A DNA stretch of 64,000 nt from Breoghania corrubedonensis (GTDB lineage: Bacteria; Pseudomonadota; Alphaproteobacteria; Rhizobiales; Stappiaceae): assembly GCF_003053845.1 (NCBI RefSeq), contig NZ_QAYG01000001.1, positions 316,078 to 380,077 of the forward strand. Reading direction: 5' to 3'. The translations under genes and the position numbers were made by a program. Numbering within the stretch: the stretch's first letter is position 1; each line of letters begins with the position of its first letter. The notes beneath the pieces are model-generated. The model was not told the DNA's origin. It worked only from the letters and a program-made list of their open reading frames with translations, and did no database searches. Below are positions 9,972 to 19,015 of this stretch, piece after piece.

Positions 9972-10457
9972 ATGGCTATTCAGATCGGCGACCGCCTGCC
10001 CGATGCCACTTTCAAGATCATGACCCCGGACGGCCCCGGCGAAACCACCACGAGCGCGGTGTTCGGCGGCAAGAAGGTTGTCCTTTTCGCCGTGCCGGGC
10101 GCCTTCACGCCGACCTGCCACAACAACCACCTGCCGGGTTTCCTGGAAAATCTCGACGTTCTGAAGAGCAAGGGCGTCGACACCGTGGCCGTGACCTCGG
10201 TCAACGATGTCTTCGTCATGGACGCCTGGGCGAAGGCAACCGGCGGGGACGGCAAGATCGTCTTCCTCGCTGACGGCAGCGCCGATTTCGCCAAGGCGAT
10301 CGGCCTTGAGCTCGACGCCGCCGCCGGCGGGCTGGGCATCCGCTCGCAGCGTTATTCGATGATCGTCGAGGATGGCAAGGTCACCGCGCTGAATGTGGAA
10401 GGCTCGCCCGGTCAGGCAACGGTTTCCGGTGCGGCCGGGATCATCAACCAGCTTTGA
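9972..10457 (+). CDS. Peroxiredoxin, Prx5-type, one-Cys
   Basis: 161 aa cytoplasmic thiol peroxidase reducing H2O2 and organic peroxides. The peroxidatic Cys49 sits in VPGAFTPTCHNNHLP, and the catalytic Arg lies in the GIRSQRYSM region. Cys49 is the only cysteine, so there is no resolving residue; reduction must come from glutathione/glutaredoxin or another thiol. Length and sequence fit the bacterial and eukaryotic Prx5 group. A hairpin just after the stop probably ends the transcript and also serves the convergent oxidase operon. Confidence 0.93.
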   Translation: MAIQIGDRLPDATFKIMTPDGPGETTTSAVFGGKKVVLFAVPGAFTPTCHNNHLPGFLENLDVLKSKGVDTVAVTSVNDVFVMDAWAKATGGDGKIVFLADGSADFAKAIGLELDAAAGGLGIRSQRYSMIVEDGKVTALNVEGSPGQATVSGAAGIINQL

Positions 10458-10464
10458 ACAGGTG

Positions 10465-10487
10465 CGCGGGCACGCAAGGTGCCCGCG
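10465..10487. terminator. Hairpin between convergent peroxiredoxin and SURF1 genes
   Basis: Perfect 9-bp inverted repeat (CGCGGGCAC / GTGCCCGCG) with a 5-base loop, 8 bases after the peroxiredoxin stop and 53 bases before the SURF1 stop on the other strand. No long T-run, so termination strength is uncertain; it could act in both directions. Confidence 0.55.
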
Positions 10488-10539
10488 TTCCACCCCGGCA
10501 TTTCGCCGCGCGATGGGCAACCACGCCCCAGGCCCGCCA

Positions 10540-11307
10540 TCATCCCGCGCGCTTCAGCCGTCCTGCGGCGAACGCCACGAAAACCCCGAGCGCGGCGGCT
10601 GCCAGGCCATACCAGGTCATCGCGTATCCCAAATGCGGGTTGTTGAAGGTGACCTTCGTTTCGCCCGGTTGCGGCAGACCACCTTCAGGCGCCATCGACG
10701 CATTGAGGTCAATCGTGTAGGGCGCAACACTGCCCGCATCGAGACCGGCCGCACGTGCCAGCTCCGCCGGGTCGCGGCGGTACCAGATGTTCTTTTCAGG
10801 ATCGGCGGCAAGCGATGAGCCGTCCTTTTCCGCGTGCCGAATCGTTCCTTGAAGAGTGACGTCGCCCTTCGGCGCAGAACTGCCGGGCCTCTTGCCGGGA
10901 TCCTTCAGATCCTGCGGAACGAAGCCGCGATTGACGAAGACGATCCAGCCGTCGGACGTGGCGAACGGCACCATCACCCAGAACCCCGGCCCACCGTAAC
11001 GCCCCTTCGGTTCGCCAAGCGCGGTGAAGACATGCGTCTCGCCGGGCAGATAGTGGCCGCCAAGATGCACCTGCCGGTAATCGATCCGGTCCTGATCGAG
11101 CTTCGGCCACTCCGCCGGCCCCGGCGGCGGGACGGGGGCGACCTTGAGACGGCTTTCCACCCTGTCGATCAGATCGAGCTTCCACGAGAGCCGACGCATC
11201 TGCCAGTTGCCGAGCGACACCAGAACGGCGAGCACCGCGACCAGAAGCACGCCCGGCACGACAAGACCGCGCCAAGCCGGCCCTGGAGGAGAGACCTCAC
11301 TCGCCAA
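10540..11307 (-). CDS. SURF1 family cytochrome oxidase biogenesis protein
   Basis: 255 aa inner-membrane assembly factor for aa3-type cytochrome c oxidase, thought to help heme a insertion into subunit I. Two terminal transmembrane helices (about 14-32 and 228-247) flank a periplasmic domain with LGNWQMRRLSWK, GPGFWVMVPF, VFVNRGFVP and the C-terminal NNPHLGYAMTWYGLAAAALGVF. The start is TTG at 11307, inside the end of DUF983 (11-base overlap), backed by an excellent AGGAGG site 7 bases upstream. Last gene of the oxidase operon; the ispH-thrB-rnhA genes that commonly follow in rhizobia are absent here. Confidence 0.93.
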   Translation of the reverse strand: MASEVSPPGPAWRGLVVPGVLLVAVLAVLVSLGNWQMRRLSWKLDLIDRVESRLKVAPVPPPGPAEWPKLDQDRIDYRQVHLGGHYLPGETHVFTALGEPKGRYGGPGFWVMVPFATSDGWIVFVNRGFVPQDLKDPGKRPGSSAPKGDVTLQGTIRHAEKDGSSLAADPEKNIWYRRDPAELARAAGLDAGSVAPYTIDLNASMAPEGGLPQPGETKVTFNNPHLGYAMTWYGLAAAALGVFVAFAAGRLKRAG

Positions 11308-11680
11308 GACGGCCCTCCTGGGCGCTCTGCTTGTATTGCTGCGCGATCATGAGGCCTTTCAGCGGCCGCAGCATGCCGATGGAAAGCCCGAGGGTCAGCG
11401 GCGTCCACAACACCAGATGAAGCCAGATCGGTGGCGTGAAGGTGACTTCGACCGCAAGGGCGGCGCCGACCACGAGAAAGCCGACGATCATGATGATGAA
11501 CACGGCGGGGCCGTCGCCTGAATCGATGAACTCGAAATCCAGCCCGCACACCTCGCACGTCTTCGCCGTATTGAGAAACCCGTCGAAGAGCCGCCCCTGG
11601 CCGCAGCGCGGGCAGCGGCCCCGCAGGCCGGTCTGCGTCGCGGGAAGCGGCGGATAGCGAAGGTGCGGGGGCTTGCTCAT
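11297..11680 (-). CDS. DUF983 family zinc-ribbon membrane protein
   Basis: 127 aa protein of the DUF983 family regularly found in alphaproteobacterial cytochrome oxidase operons. The N-terminal part has two CxxC pairs (GRCPRCGQGRLF and CEVCGLDF), likely a small zinc ribbon, followed by two hydrophobic helices (FIIMIVGFLVVGAALAVEV and LHLVLWTPLTLGLSIGML). Function is unproven; position suggests a role in oxidase or copper/heme assembly. It follows the small L,D-transpeptidase gene by 32 bases and overlaps SURF1. Confidence 0.9.
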   Translation of the reverse strand: MSKPPHLRYPPLPATQTGLRGRCPRCGQGRLFDGFLNTAKTCEVCGLDFEFIDSGDGPAVFIIMIVGFLVVGAALAVEVTFTPPIWLHLVLWTPLTLGLSIGMLRPLKGLMIAQQYKQSAQEGRLGE

Positions 11681-11712
11681 CGTTGTTCCTTTTCACCAAC
11701 CGCCACCCGCCG

Positions 11713-12207
11713 TCAGGGCAGGATGCGAACGGGTGTCCCGTCCGCGACAAGCGACCAGATCTCCTCGATCTCCGCATTCGTCACCGCGATGCAGCCGTTG
11801 GTCCAATCAAGAGCCGTATGCATCGAGCCAATCCACCCCATGCGACGGGGCAGGCCGTGGATCATGATCATGCCGCCGGGATCCTCGCCCCTGCTGCGGG
11901 CAGCGGCCCGATCGGCGGCATCGGGATACGAAACGTGCAACGAAAGGTGATAGGCGCTTTTCGGATTTCGCCAGTCAATCAGGTAGTTGCCTTCCGGCGT
12001 GCGCTCGTCGCCCTCGCGCTGCTTGTGACCGACGGGATTCCCGCCGAGCGCCACCTTGTACGTCCTCACCTCGCTGTCATCGGCGCCGAGGAGGATCATC
12101 TGCCGCTCACTCTTGCGGATCTCGATCCGGACCACCTCCGCTGCGACCGCGGCAGTCGATGCCGCCGCGGCCACGAGGAGGAGGAGAAAGAGGGCGACGC
12201 CGCGCAT
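11713..12207 (-). CDS. Small exported L,D-transpeptidase (YkuD/YafK-like)
   Basis: 164 aa, nearly all YkuD catalytic domain behind a signal peptide (MRGVALFLLLLVAAAASTAAVAA). The active-site block is IMIHGLP (His117) and LDWTNGCIAVTNAEIEEIW (Cys139); the LDWTxGCIAVT form is typical of the YafK/ErfK-like subgroup that crosslinks peptidoglycan or attaches or releases protein from it. Its ATG lies 7 bases after the ctaE stop with no clear ribosome site, so it is probably translationally coupled to ctaE. A longer frame to 12399 is antiparallel noise inside ctaE. A cell-wall enzyme here is unexpected; see findings. Confidence 0.9.
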   Translation of the reverse strand: MRGVALFLLLLVAAAASTAAVAAEVVRIEIRKSERQMILLGADDSEVRTYKVALGGNPVGHKQREGDERTPEGNYLIDWRNPKSAYHLSLHVSYPDAADRAAARSRGEDPGGMIMIHGLPRRMGWIGSMHTALDWTNGCIAVTNAEIEEIWSLVADGTPVRILP

Positions 12208-12214
12208 TGCGGCG

Positions 12215-13087
12215 CTAATGCGCGGCTGGCGTGCCGGCGCCCCAGACGTAGATGCACACGAACAGGAACAGCCACACCACGTCAACGAAGTGCCAGTACC
12301 AGGCCGCCGCCTCGAAGCCGAAGTGCTGCTTGGGCGTGAAATCGCCGGCAACCGCACGCGCCAGACACACGGCCAGGAAGATCGTGCCGACGATGACATG
12401 GAAACCGTGGAAGCCCGTCGCCATGAAGAAGGTGGCGCCGTAGATGTTGCCGGAAAAGTCGAAAGCGGCGTGACCGTATTCGTAGGCCTGGCACAGCGTA
12501 AAGATCATGCCGAGAGCGACGGTCAGCGTCAGCCCCCATTTCAGTCCTTGACGGTCATCATGCAGCAGGGCGTGGTGCGCCCAGGTGACAGTGGTGCCCG
12601 AGGTCAGCAGGATCAGCGTGTTCAGCAGCGGCAGGTGCCAGGGATCGAAGGTGGCGATGCCCGCCGGCGGCCAATGCCCGCCGGTCGCTTCCACGCGAGC
12701 GAACTGGATCGCCTCGTGGGGAAAGAGCGCGGCGTCGAAATAGGCCCAGAACCACGCCACGAAGAACATCACCTCCGAGGCGATGAACATGATCATGCCG
12801 TAACGCAGGTGCAGCGAGACCACGCGGGTATGGTGCCCCTGATGGCCCTCGCGGATGGTGTCACGCCACCAGCCGAACATTGTGTAGAGGATGATCAGCA
12901 GCCCGACGGCGAAGACGCCCCAGCCGCTGAGATCGAGCCCCAGGACGCGGAATTCCTCGCCCATGTTCCACTTCATGAAGCCGATGGCGCCGAGCGCCAT
13001 GATCAAGGCGCCGACGGATCCCAGGAACGGCCAGGGACTGGGCTCGACGAGATGGTAATCGTGCTTTTTGGTATGGGCCTCGGCCAT
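12215..13087 (-). CDS. ctaE: Cytochrome c oxidase subunit III
   Basis: 290 aa, seven-helix inner-membrane subunit III of the aa3 oxidase. Recognisable by [16 protein letters not shown] at the N-terminus, MWFFSEVMFF-type sequence ([20 protein letters not shown]), [19 protein letters not shown] and the C-terminal [21 protein letters not shown]. Length agrees with alphaproteobacterial CoxC. It follows ctaG by 55 bases in the oxidase operon. Confidence 0.97.
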   Translation of the reverse strand: MAEAHTKKHDYHLVEPSPWPFLGSVGALIMALGAIGFMKWNMGEEFRVLGLDLSGWGVFAVGLLIILYTMFGWWRDTIREGHQGHHTRVVSLHLRYGMIMFIASEVMFFVAWFWAYFDAALFPHEAIQFARVEATGGHWPPAGIATFDPWHLPLLNTLILLTSGTTVTWAHHALLHDDRQGLKWGLTLTVALGMIFTLCQAYEYGHAAFDFSGNIYGATFFMATGFHGFHVIVGTIFLAVCLARAVAGDFTPKQHFGFEAAAWYWHFVDVVWLFLFVCIYVWGAGTPAAH

Positions 13088-13142
13088 GTTCTCTCCCCCG
13101 GGTTAACCCACGTAAATGCTTGCGGAAACCGGCCCCGCGCTG

Positions 13143-13817
13143 TCAAAGTTCTCCAGAATTCGAAGGCTGCGCCACCGTGGCGACGGGCCGCTCCGGCGTC
13201 TTTGCCGGAAAAAACGTGTAGGAAAGCGTGATCGTGTCGATGTGGGCGAGGTTCGGATCCTCGTCCATCGCCGGGTCGACGAAGAAGACGACTGGCATGT
13301 CGCGCGCCTCGCCGCCGGCGAGATCCTGTTCGGTGAAGCAGAAGCAGTCGAGCTTGTTGAAATAGGCGCCCGCCTCGAACGGCGTGACGTTGAAGGTGGC
13401 GGTGCCCGCCGTCGCGCCGTTGCCCAGGTTGACGACATGGTAGAGTTCGGTCGCGACCTCGCCGAGGCGCAGCTCCACCTGCCGTTTCACCGGCTTGAAG
13501 GACCAGGGCAAGGCGGTGCCGACATTGCCGTCGAAACGCACCTTGATATGCCTGTCGATGGGCTGAACGGGCGCCGCCTGCGCGCGCTGCGTGGTGCCGC
13601 CATAACCGGTGACCGCACAGAAGATCTGGTAGAGCGGGACGGCCGCGTAGGCGGCTCCCACCATGCAGCCGACAAAGGCGACGCAAGCGAGAGCCAGCGT
13701 GCGGTTGCGCCGCGCGAATCCCCGCCCGGCCCCGTTATTGGGGCGTTCCGGTGCTCCGGCCCGCACATCCTGCCGTTCGCTCCTCCCGGAGCCCGCCTCT
13801 GTTTTCCTCCCGGGCAT
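13143..13817 (-). CDS. ctaG: Cytochrome c oxidase copper-insertion protein CtaG/Cox11
   Basis: 224 aa membrane-anchored copper chaperone delivering Cu to the CuB site of subunit I. One N-terminal transmembrane helix (about 39-61), then the soluble Cox11 domain; the copper-binding motif is CFCFTEQ, preceded by FNKLD. VPLYQIFCAVTGYGGTTQ after the helix is also diagnostic. The N-terminal 35 residues are polar and Arg-rich, as in related proteins. The ATG is 7 bases after the coxF stop, with GGGAAGG in between as ribosome site. Confidence 0.96.
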   Translation of the reverse strand: MPGRKTEAGSGRSERQDVRAGAPERPNNGAGRGFARRNRTLALACVAFVGCMVGAAYAAVPLYQIFCAVTGYGGTTQRAQAAPVQPIDRHIKVRFDGNVGTALPWSFKPVKRQVELRLGEVATELYHVVNLGNGATAGTATFNVTPFEAGAYFNKLDCFCFTEQDLAGGEARDMPVVFFVDPAMDEDPNLAHIDTITLSYTFFPAKTPERPVATVAQPSNSGEL

Positions 13818-13824
13818 CCTTCCC

Positions 13825-13980
13825 TCAGCCTCCCACGCCTTCGAGATTGACGCTCATCTTGGCGATCGTCACTGCGTAGAACAGCACCACCAGAGCGGCG
13901 AGCACCACCGCGATCGCGATGGAGCGCGTTCGCCGTCGCTTCTTCTGTTCCGGGCTCAGTACAATTCGGTCGTCACTCAT
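13825..13980 (-). CDS. coxF: CoxF, small cytochrome oxidase operon membrane protein
   Basis: 51 aa. It starts MSDDRIVLSPEQKKRRRTRS, then one hydrophobic helix (IAIAVVLAALVVLFYAVTIAKM) and ends LEGVGG. Single-pass protein with a basic cytoplasmic segment, seen between ctaB and ctaG in many Hyphomicrobiales and usually called CoxF; its function is unproven. Spacing of 4 bases from ctaB and 7 bases to ctaG fixes it inside the operon. Confidence 0.85.
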   Translation of the reverse strand: MSDDRIVLSPEQKKRRRTRSIAIAVVLAALVVLFYAVTIAKMSVNLEGVGG

Positions 13981-13984
13981 GCCG

Positions 13985-14950
13985 TCAGCCTCCCCACCCG
14001 AACAGGGCGCCGGAAAAGGCCAGCGTCACCAGCCGTTCGGCGAGCAGAAGCGCGAAGAGGGCGAAAAGGTAGAAGATGGAGAACAGGAACAGCCGCACCG
14101 CCGCGCGCGTCGCCAATGGCCCCTCGCGGCGGCGCCAGACATCGACAGCCAGCCAGACGAAGACCGCACCCAGCGCCATCGCGGCCACACCGTAGACGGG
14201 GCCGGCAAGGCCGATCAGCGTCGGCGTCAGGCCGACGGGTGCCAGCAGCAGCGAATAGACGAGGATGTGGTTACGGGTGGATTGCGCCCCACGCACCACA
14301 GGCAGCATCGGAACCCCGGCCGCCTCGTAATCCGCCGACTTGAACAGCGCCAGCGCCCAGAAGTGGGGCGGCGTCCACATGAAGATGATGAGAAAGAGGA
14401 CAATGCTCTCCAGGCTCACGGAGCCCGTCACCGCCGCCCAGCCGATGACCGGCGGCAATGCCCCCGCGGCGCCGCCGATGACAATGTTCTGCGGCGTCGA
14501 TCGCTTCAGCCACATCGTATAGACCACGACATAGAAGAAGATGGTGAAGGCGAGCAGGCCGGCCGCCAGCAGGTTGACCGCAAGGCCGATCATCAGGACA
14601 GACCCGCAGGCGAGCGTCATGCCGAAGGCGAAGGCTTCGTCGCCCGTAACCCTGCCGGCCGGCACGGGACGCTTGGCCGTGCGTGTCATCACCCGGTCGA
14701 TATCGGCATCGTACCACATGTTCAGTGCGCCAGAGGCGCCGGCCCCGATGGCGATGCACAAAAGAGCGGTTCCGGCGAGAACCGGATGCAGCCCGCCCGG
14801 CGCCAGCACGATGCCGACGAGCGCGGTGAAGATGACCAGCGACATGACGCGCGGCTTCAGCAGGGCGAAATAGTCGCCGACCGATCCGGTACCGCCATCC
14901 CACGCGGCCGCGGCCGCTGTAGTGCTGTCGTGACGCTCGACGAGCGACAT
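13985..14950 (-). CDS. ctaB: Protoheme IX farnesyltransferase (heme O synthase)
   Basis: 321 aa UbiA-superfamily integral membrane prenyltransferase that converts heme b to heme O, the precursor of heme a for the oxidase encoded around it. The Asp-rich prenyl-diphosphate site is [23 protein letters not shown]; the second conserved loop reads [15 protein letters not shown]-like ([16 protein letters not shown]). About nine hydrophobic helices are visible. It lies between coxA and coxF in the oxidase operon. Confidence 0.97.
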   Translation of the reverse strand: MSLVERHDSTTAAAAAWDGGTGSVGDYFALLKPRVMSLVIFTALVGIVLAPGGLHPVLAGTALLCIAIGAGASGALNMWYDADIDRVMTRTAKRPVPAGRVTGDEAFAFGMTLACGSVLMIGLAVNLLAAGLLAFTIFFYVVVYTMWLKRSTPQNIVIGGAAGALPPVIGWAAVTGSVSLESIVLFLIIFMWTPPHFWALALFKSADYEAAGVPMLPVVRGAQSTRNHILVYSLLLAPVGLTPTLIGLAGPVYGVAAMALGAVFVWLAVDVWRRREGPLATRAAVRLFLFSIFYLFALFALLLAERLVTLAFSGALFGWGG

Positions 14951-14997
14951 GCGCGAATTCCTGTTTTTCTCGGCCTTGACGGCTCTTTCATTTGCCA

Positions 14998-15029
14998 GGC
15001 CGGCGTCGGATGCGGATCCGGCGCCGGCC
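14998..15029 (-). other. GC-rich hairpin between coxA and ctaB
   Basis: Perfect 8-bp inverted repeat (GGCCGGCG / CGCCGGCC) with a 16-base loop in the 105-base spacer after coxA. No T-run follows on either strand, so it may be a processing or attenuation element that lets the highly expressed coxA part differ from the assembly genes. Function is inferred only from position. Confidence 0.35.
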
Positions 15030-15055
15030 CTATACTCAAGCGCGTTCTGAGCGCC

Positions 15056-16702
15056 CTACTTGATACGTGGCAGCGTCTCGAACTGATGGAAGGGCGGCGG
15101 CGAGGACAGGGTCCATTCGAGCGTCGTCGCACCCTCGCCCCACGGATTGTCGCCGGCCACGCGCTTCTTAGCGAAGGCCTCGACGACACCGGCCAGGAAG
15201 ATCAGCACGCCCACGGCAGAGATATAGGAACCCATGGACGAGATCCAGTTCCAGTGCGCGAAGGCTTCCGGATAGTCGATGTAGCGTCGCGGCATACCGT
15301 TCGCACCCAGGAAGTGCTGGGGGAAGAAGATCAGATTCACGCCGATGAAGGTGACCCAGAAATGGGTCTTGGAGATCGTCTCGTTGTACATGTAGCCGAA
15401 CATCTTCGGGAACCAGTAGTACCATCCACCGAAGATGGCGAAGACGGCACCCAGCGACAGCACGTAATGGAAGTGCGCCACCACGAAATAGGTGTCGTGC
15501 AGCGACCGGTCGAGGCCGGCATTGGCGAGCTGAACGCCCGTCACGCCGCCGATCGTGAACAGGAAGATGAAGCCCATCGCCCACAGCATCGGCGTGCGGA
15601 AGCTGATCGAGCCGCCCCACATGGTCGCGATCCAGGAGAAGATCTTCACGCCCGTCGGCACCGCGATGACCATCGTTGCGAAGACGAAATAGGCCTGCGT
15701 GTCGACGTCGAGGCCGACCGTGTACATGTGATGGGCCCAGACGATGAAGCCGACCACGCCGATGGCGACCATGGCGTAGGCCATGCCGAGATAGCCGAAG
15801 ATCGGCTTTCGGGAGAAAGTCGAGACGATGTGCGAAACGATGCCGAAGGCCGGGAGGATCAGGATGTAGACCTCCGGGTGGCCGAAGAACCAGAACAGAT
15901 GCTGGAACAGGATCGGATCACCGCCGCCGGCCGGCGCGAAGAACGTCGTGCCGAAATTGCGATCGGTCAGCAGCATGGTGATGCCGCCGGCCAGAACCGG
16001 CAGGGACAGCAGCAGCAGGAACGCGGTCACCAGCACCGACCAGGCGAACAGCGGCATCTTGTGCAGCGTCATGCCCGGCGCGCGCATGTTGAAGATCGTC
16101 GTGATGAAGTTGATCGCCCCCAGGATCGAGGAAGCACCGGCGATGTGCAGAGACAGAATCGCCATGTCCATCGCCGGTCCGGGCTGTCCGGAGGTGGAGA
16201 GCGGCGGATAGATCGTCCAGCCGCCGCCGACGCCGTAGGCGCCGGGCGCCGAAGGCGCGAACATGGACAGCAGCAGCAGGATGAAGGCCGGCGGCAGCAG
16301 CCAGAACGAGATGTTGTTCATGCGGGGGAACGCCATGTCGGGCGCGCCGATCATGATCGGCACGAACCAGTTGGCGAAGCCACCGATCAGCGCCGGCATG
16401 ACCATGAAGAAGATCATGATGAGGCCGTGCGCCGTGGTGAAGGCATTGTACATGGATTTGCCGACATCAGTCGCGGCGGCCCCTTCCGCGCCGTAGACCA
16501 TCGCAGCCAGACCGTGGAAGATCTGAATGCCCGGCTCCTGCAGCTCCCAGCGCATCATCACCGAGAGAAAGCCGCCGATAACCCCCGCCGTGATGGCGAA
16601 GATCAGGTACATCGTGCCGATGTCCTTGTGGTTCGTCGAATAGACGTAACGCCGCCATCCATGCGGATGGTCATGCACTGCATGGGCCTCGGAAGCCGCC
16701 AT
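15056..16702 (-). CDS. coxA: Cytochrome c oxidase subunit I
   Basis: 548 aa, twelve-helix catalytic subunit carrying heme a and the heme a3-CuB centre. It begins [11 protein letters not shown], then [20 protein letters not shown]. Metal ligands are in [16 protein letters not shown], the crosslinked His-Tyr stretch [31 protein letters not shown], and [16 protein letters not shown]. The K- and D-channel region contains FGNWFVPI-like sequence ([21 protein letters not shown]). ATG 16702 is chosen since conserved sequence starts there; further upstream is Arg-rich noise. Confidence 0.98.
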   Translation of the reverse strand: MAASEAHAVHDHPHGWRRYVYSTNHKDIGTMYLIFAITAGVIGGFLSVMMRWELQEPGIQIFHGLAAMVYGAEGAAATDVGKSMYNAFTTAHGLIMIFFMVMPALIGGFANWFVPIMIGAPDMAFPRMNNISFWLLPPAFILLLLSMFAPSAPGAYGVGGGWTIYPPLSTSGQPGPAMDMAILSLHIAGASSILGAINFITTIFNMRAPGMTLHKMPLFAWSVLVTAFLLLLSLPVLAGGITMLLTDRNFGTTFFAPAGGGDPILFQHLFWFFGHPEVYILILPAFGIVSHIVSTFSRKPIFGYLGMAYAMVAIGVVGFIVWAHHMYTVGLDVDTQAYFVFATMVIAVPTGVKIFSWIATMWGGSISFRTPMLWAMGFIFLFTIGGVTGVQLANAGLDRSLHDTYFVVAHFHYVLSLGAVFAIFGGWYYWFPKMFGYMYNETISKTHFWVTFIGVNLIFFPQHFLGANGMPRRYIDYPEAFAHWNWISSMGSYISAVGVLIFLAGVVEAFAKKRVAGDNPWGEGATTLEWTLSSPPPFHQFETLPRIK

Positions 16703-16874
16703 CTTGTCTTTCTCCCCTAAAACCTTTTCGTCCCGGTCGCAGCCGCCCGCTCCAGCGCGCCAACCGGCATCGTGTTCGTCGCGGCGCGCCACACTTCGAA
16801 GCATCGCTTCGGCCCCGGTGCGCGCCGGCGGTCAATCGTCCTCACCTGGATCTTCCGGCATCGCGACGGCGTCT

Positions 16875-17828
16875 TCAGCGCGCCGCCACTTCCAGATTTC
16901 CGGCCTCGCCATCGCGCGCCGCCAGCGGCCGCTGCTTCGCGATCAGGCCGGCCAGCAGCTTGTTCGCCTCGTCCACGTCCTCCTTGGCAGCGTCCGCCCA
17001 GGCGGCGAACTGCTCGTCGGTGACGACGCGAATGACGATCGGCATGAAGGCATGGTCCTTGCCGCACAATTCGGAGCACTGGCCGTAATACACGCCCGGC
17101 TCCTCGGCCTTGAACCAGGTCTCGTTCAGCCGGCCCGGAATGGCGTCCACCTTCACACCGAAAGCGGGCATGGCGAAGGAATGGATCACGTCGGTGGACG
17201 TGACCTGAACCCGCACGATCTTGCCGGCCGGCACGACCACGTCATAGTCGGCGGCAAGCAGACGCGGCAGGGACGCCTCGCTGGCGCCGGCCGCGATGCG
17301 CTTGGCCCGGTCCTCATCGCTCAGCATGTAGGAGTCGAACGAGATGCCCGCATAGGCGTCGTCCGTATACTCATAGCCCCAGGCCCACTGATAACCGGTC
17401 GCCTTCACCGTCAGGTCCGCAGGCGGAACGACCAGTTCCTTGTAGAGCAGACGGAACGAGGGAATGGCGATCGCCACGAGGATGAGGATCGGCAGAACCG
17501 TCCACAGAACCTCGATCAGCGTGTTGTGAGAGGTTCGCGATGGCGTGGGGTTTGCGCGCGCGTTGAAGCGTACGATGACGATCCCCAGAAGGATCGTCAC
17601 CAGCGCCACGATCGGCACGATGATCCACAGAGTGAAATTGGAAAATGCGTGGATGTCGCTCATGACATCCGTTGCGGCCGGCTGGAGGTTGACGGCCCAC
17701 GGCTCGGGCTCGGCTGCAAGCGCCACCGTCGCGGTTCCTGCAAGCGCGACCGTTGCCGCACCGCCGATCCGCGCCCCCTCCCAGATACGCTTAAGCGGGT
17801 TTATCACCTTGATGCGCTCCCTCTCCAT
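16875..17828 (-). CDS. coxB: Cytochrome c oxidase subunit II
   Basis: 317 aa, with N-terminal signal (ending VALAA), two transmembrane helices (FTLWIIVPIVALVTILLG and LIEVLWTVLPILILVAIA) and a periplasmic cupredoxin domain. The dinuclear CuA site is complete: the His in DVIHSFAMPAFG and CSELCGKDHAFM. The cytochrome c electron-entry Trp is in YQWAWGYEY. A C-terminal 30-residue charged extension follows. First gene of the oxidase operon; ATG 17828 is the most likely start, with no strong ribosome site visible. Confidence 0.97.
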   Translation of the reverse strand: MERERIKVINPLKRIWEGARIGGAATVALAGTATVALAAEPEPWAVNLQPAATDVMSDIHAFSNFTLWIIVPIVALVTILLGIVIVRFNARANPTPSRTSHNTLIEVLWTVLPILILVAIAIPSFRLLYKELVVPPADLTVKATGYQWAWGYEYTDDAYAGISFDSYMLSDEDRAKRIAAGASEASLPRLLAADYDVVVPAGKIVRVQVTSTDVIHSFAMPAFGVKVDAIPGRLNETWFKAEEPGVYYGQCSELCGKDHAFMPIVIRVVTDEQFAAWADAAKEDVDEANKLLAGLIAKQRPLAARDGEAGNLEVAAR

Positions 17829-18340
17829 CTCGGTGCCTATTCCAGGCCTCCGCCCCCTCGGGCGACCGGTTTCTATTCGAATTCTATTCAATACCAGACA
17901 TTACGCTACGGCCACCACCACAACAACTCGCCGATGCCGTCAGGCTCGCTTGCAATGCCCGGATACTAGGCACAAACCTGAAGGCGCCATAGGCACTTGC
18001 CCGTGTTGGCGTCCATTTGCCGCACCTCTAGCATATTGTCGCAGGGGCCCCAAGTGGACATTCGGATGGTTTCGTCAATCAAAATCCATTTCCCCTACGA
18101 AAGCGCCATGGTCGATGTCTTGGCCGGCGATACCGGAAAACGCTTGATATCCGCGCTATTTCAAAGCGCGCGGACAATGCCGGCGGCCTCAATTCCGCCA
18201 TGGCGGCGGGTCAGCAGGAAGGGGGACTGGAACGGGACATGCAACTCGGGCAATGTCGCACCAGATCAGGCGTTTGCGGTCGCGGTGATTCGCGGACGTT
18301 TGACGTATCGCAATGACTGACATCCGATTCGGAGGTTGAC
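17829..18340. other. Intergenic region upstream of coxB and ialB
   Basis: 512 bases between divergent coxB and ialB, so both promoters must lie here. A 107-codon rightward frame (17997-18320) exists but has no recognisable domain, no membrane segment and no good ribosome site; I do not call it a gene. I can assign no operator or RNA element with confidence. The length is greater than most gaps in the window, which fits a regulated oxidase promoter. Confidence 0.4.
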
Positions 18341-18865
18341 GTGTTCGATTTGTCCATGCGCATGGCCCGGGCCGGCTTAGCGTGTCTCCTCGTCGCCGGC
18401 GCGATGATCGAGGGCCTGAGCGCTCCGGCCATGGCACAGGGCGCGGTCAAGGAAGTCCATGGCGACTGGCAGATCCGCTGCGATACGCCTCCCGGCGCCA
18501 AGTCCGAGCAATGCGCGCTCATCCAGAACGTCACCGCGGAGGACCGCGAGAATGTCGGTCTGTCGGTGATCGTGCTAAAGACCGCCGACAAGGAAGCCAA
18601 GATCCTGCGTGTGCTGGCGCCGCTCGGCGTGCTGCTGCCCTTCGGCCTCGGCCTCAAGGTCGACGGCGAGGATATCGGCCGCGCCGGCTTCGTGCGTTGC
18701 CTGCCCAACGGCTGCATCGCGGAGGTTATCCTGCAGGACGAACTCCTGAAGAAGATGCGCACCGGCAAGCTCGCCACCTTCATCATCTTCCAAACCCCGG
18801 AAGAAGGCATCGGCATCCCGATTTCGCTGAACGGCTTCACACAAGGGTATGACGCGCTGAAGTGA
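18341..18865 (+). CDS. Invasion-associated locus B (IalB) family exported protein
   Basis: 174 aa periplasmic protein. A signal peptide (cleavage about after APAMAQG) precedes an IalB-type beta domain with VHGDWQIRCDTPPGAKSEQCAL, VLAPLGVLLPFGLGLKVDG, the Cys pair in FVRCLPNGCIAEV, and a C-terminal IPISLNGFTQGYDAL. The family is named for Bartonella erythrocyte invasion but is common in free-living rhizobia, where its role is unknown. GTG start at 18341 is backed by CGGAGG 7 bases upstream. Confidence 0.88.
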   Translation: MFDLSMRMARAGLACLLVAGAMIEGLSAPAMAQGAVKEVHGDWQIRCDTPPGAKSEQCALIQNVTAEDRENVGLSVIVLKTADKEAKILRVLAPLGVLLPFGLGLKVDGEDIGRAGFVRCLPNGCIAEVILQDELLKKMRTGKLATFIIFQTPEEGIGIPISLNGFTQGYDALK

Positions 18866-19015
18866 GCACTCCTCTTCAGCTGCACATTCACCCGATTTTC
18901 TCGCGCCACTGGCTCTGCCGGACCCGACGTACCATATTGTCGGTCGACGGGCCCGTGCGAGCGGGCCGCTGCGGGCCGAGCGCGGCCATACCCAACACCA
19001 TTTTCGGAGACAGCC

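Noticed and set aside
13919-16720. 933-codon rightward frame opposite coxA/ctaB
   Set aside because: Antisense shadow of conserved oxidase genes, extreme His/Arg/Asp/Gln content.
17997-18320. 107-codon frame between coxB and ialB
   Set aside because: No domain, no ribosome site, no coding-like composition; treated as intergenic.
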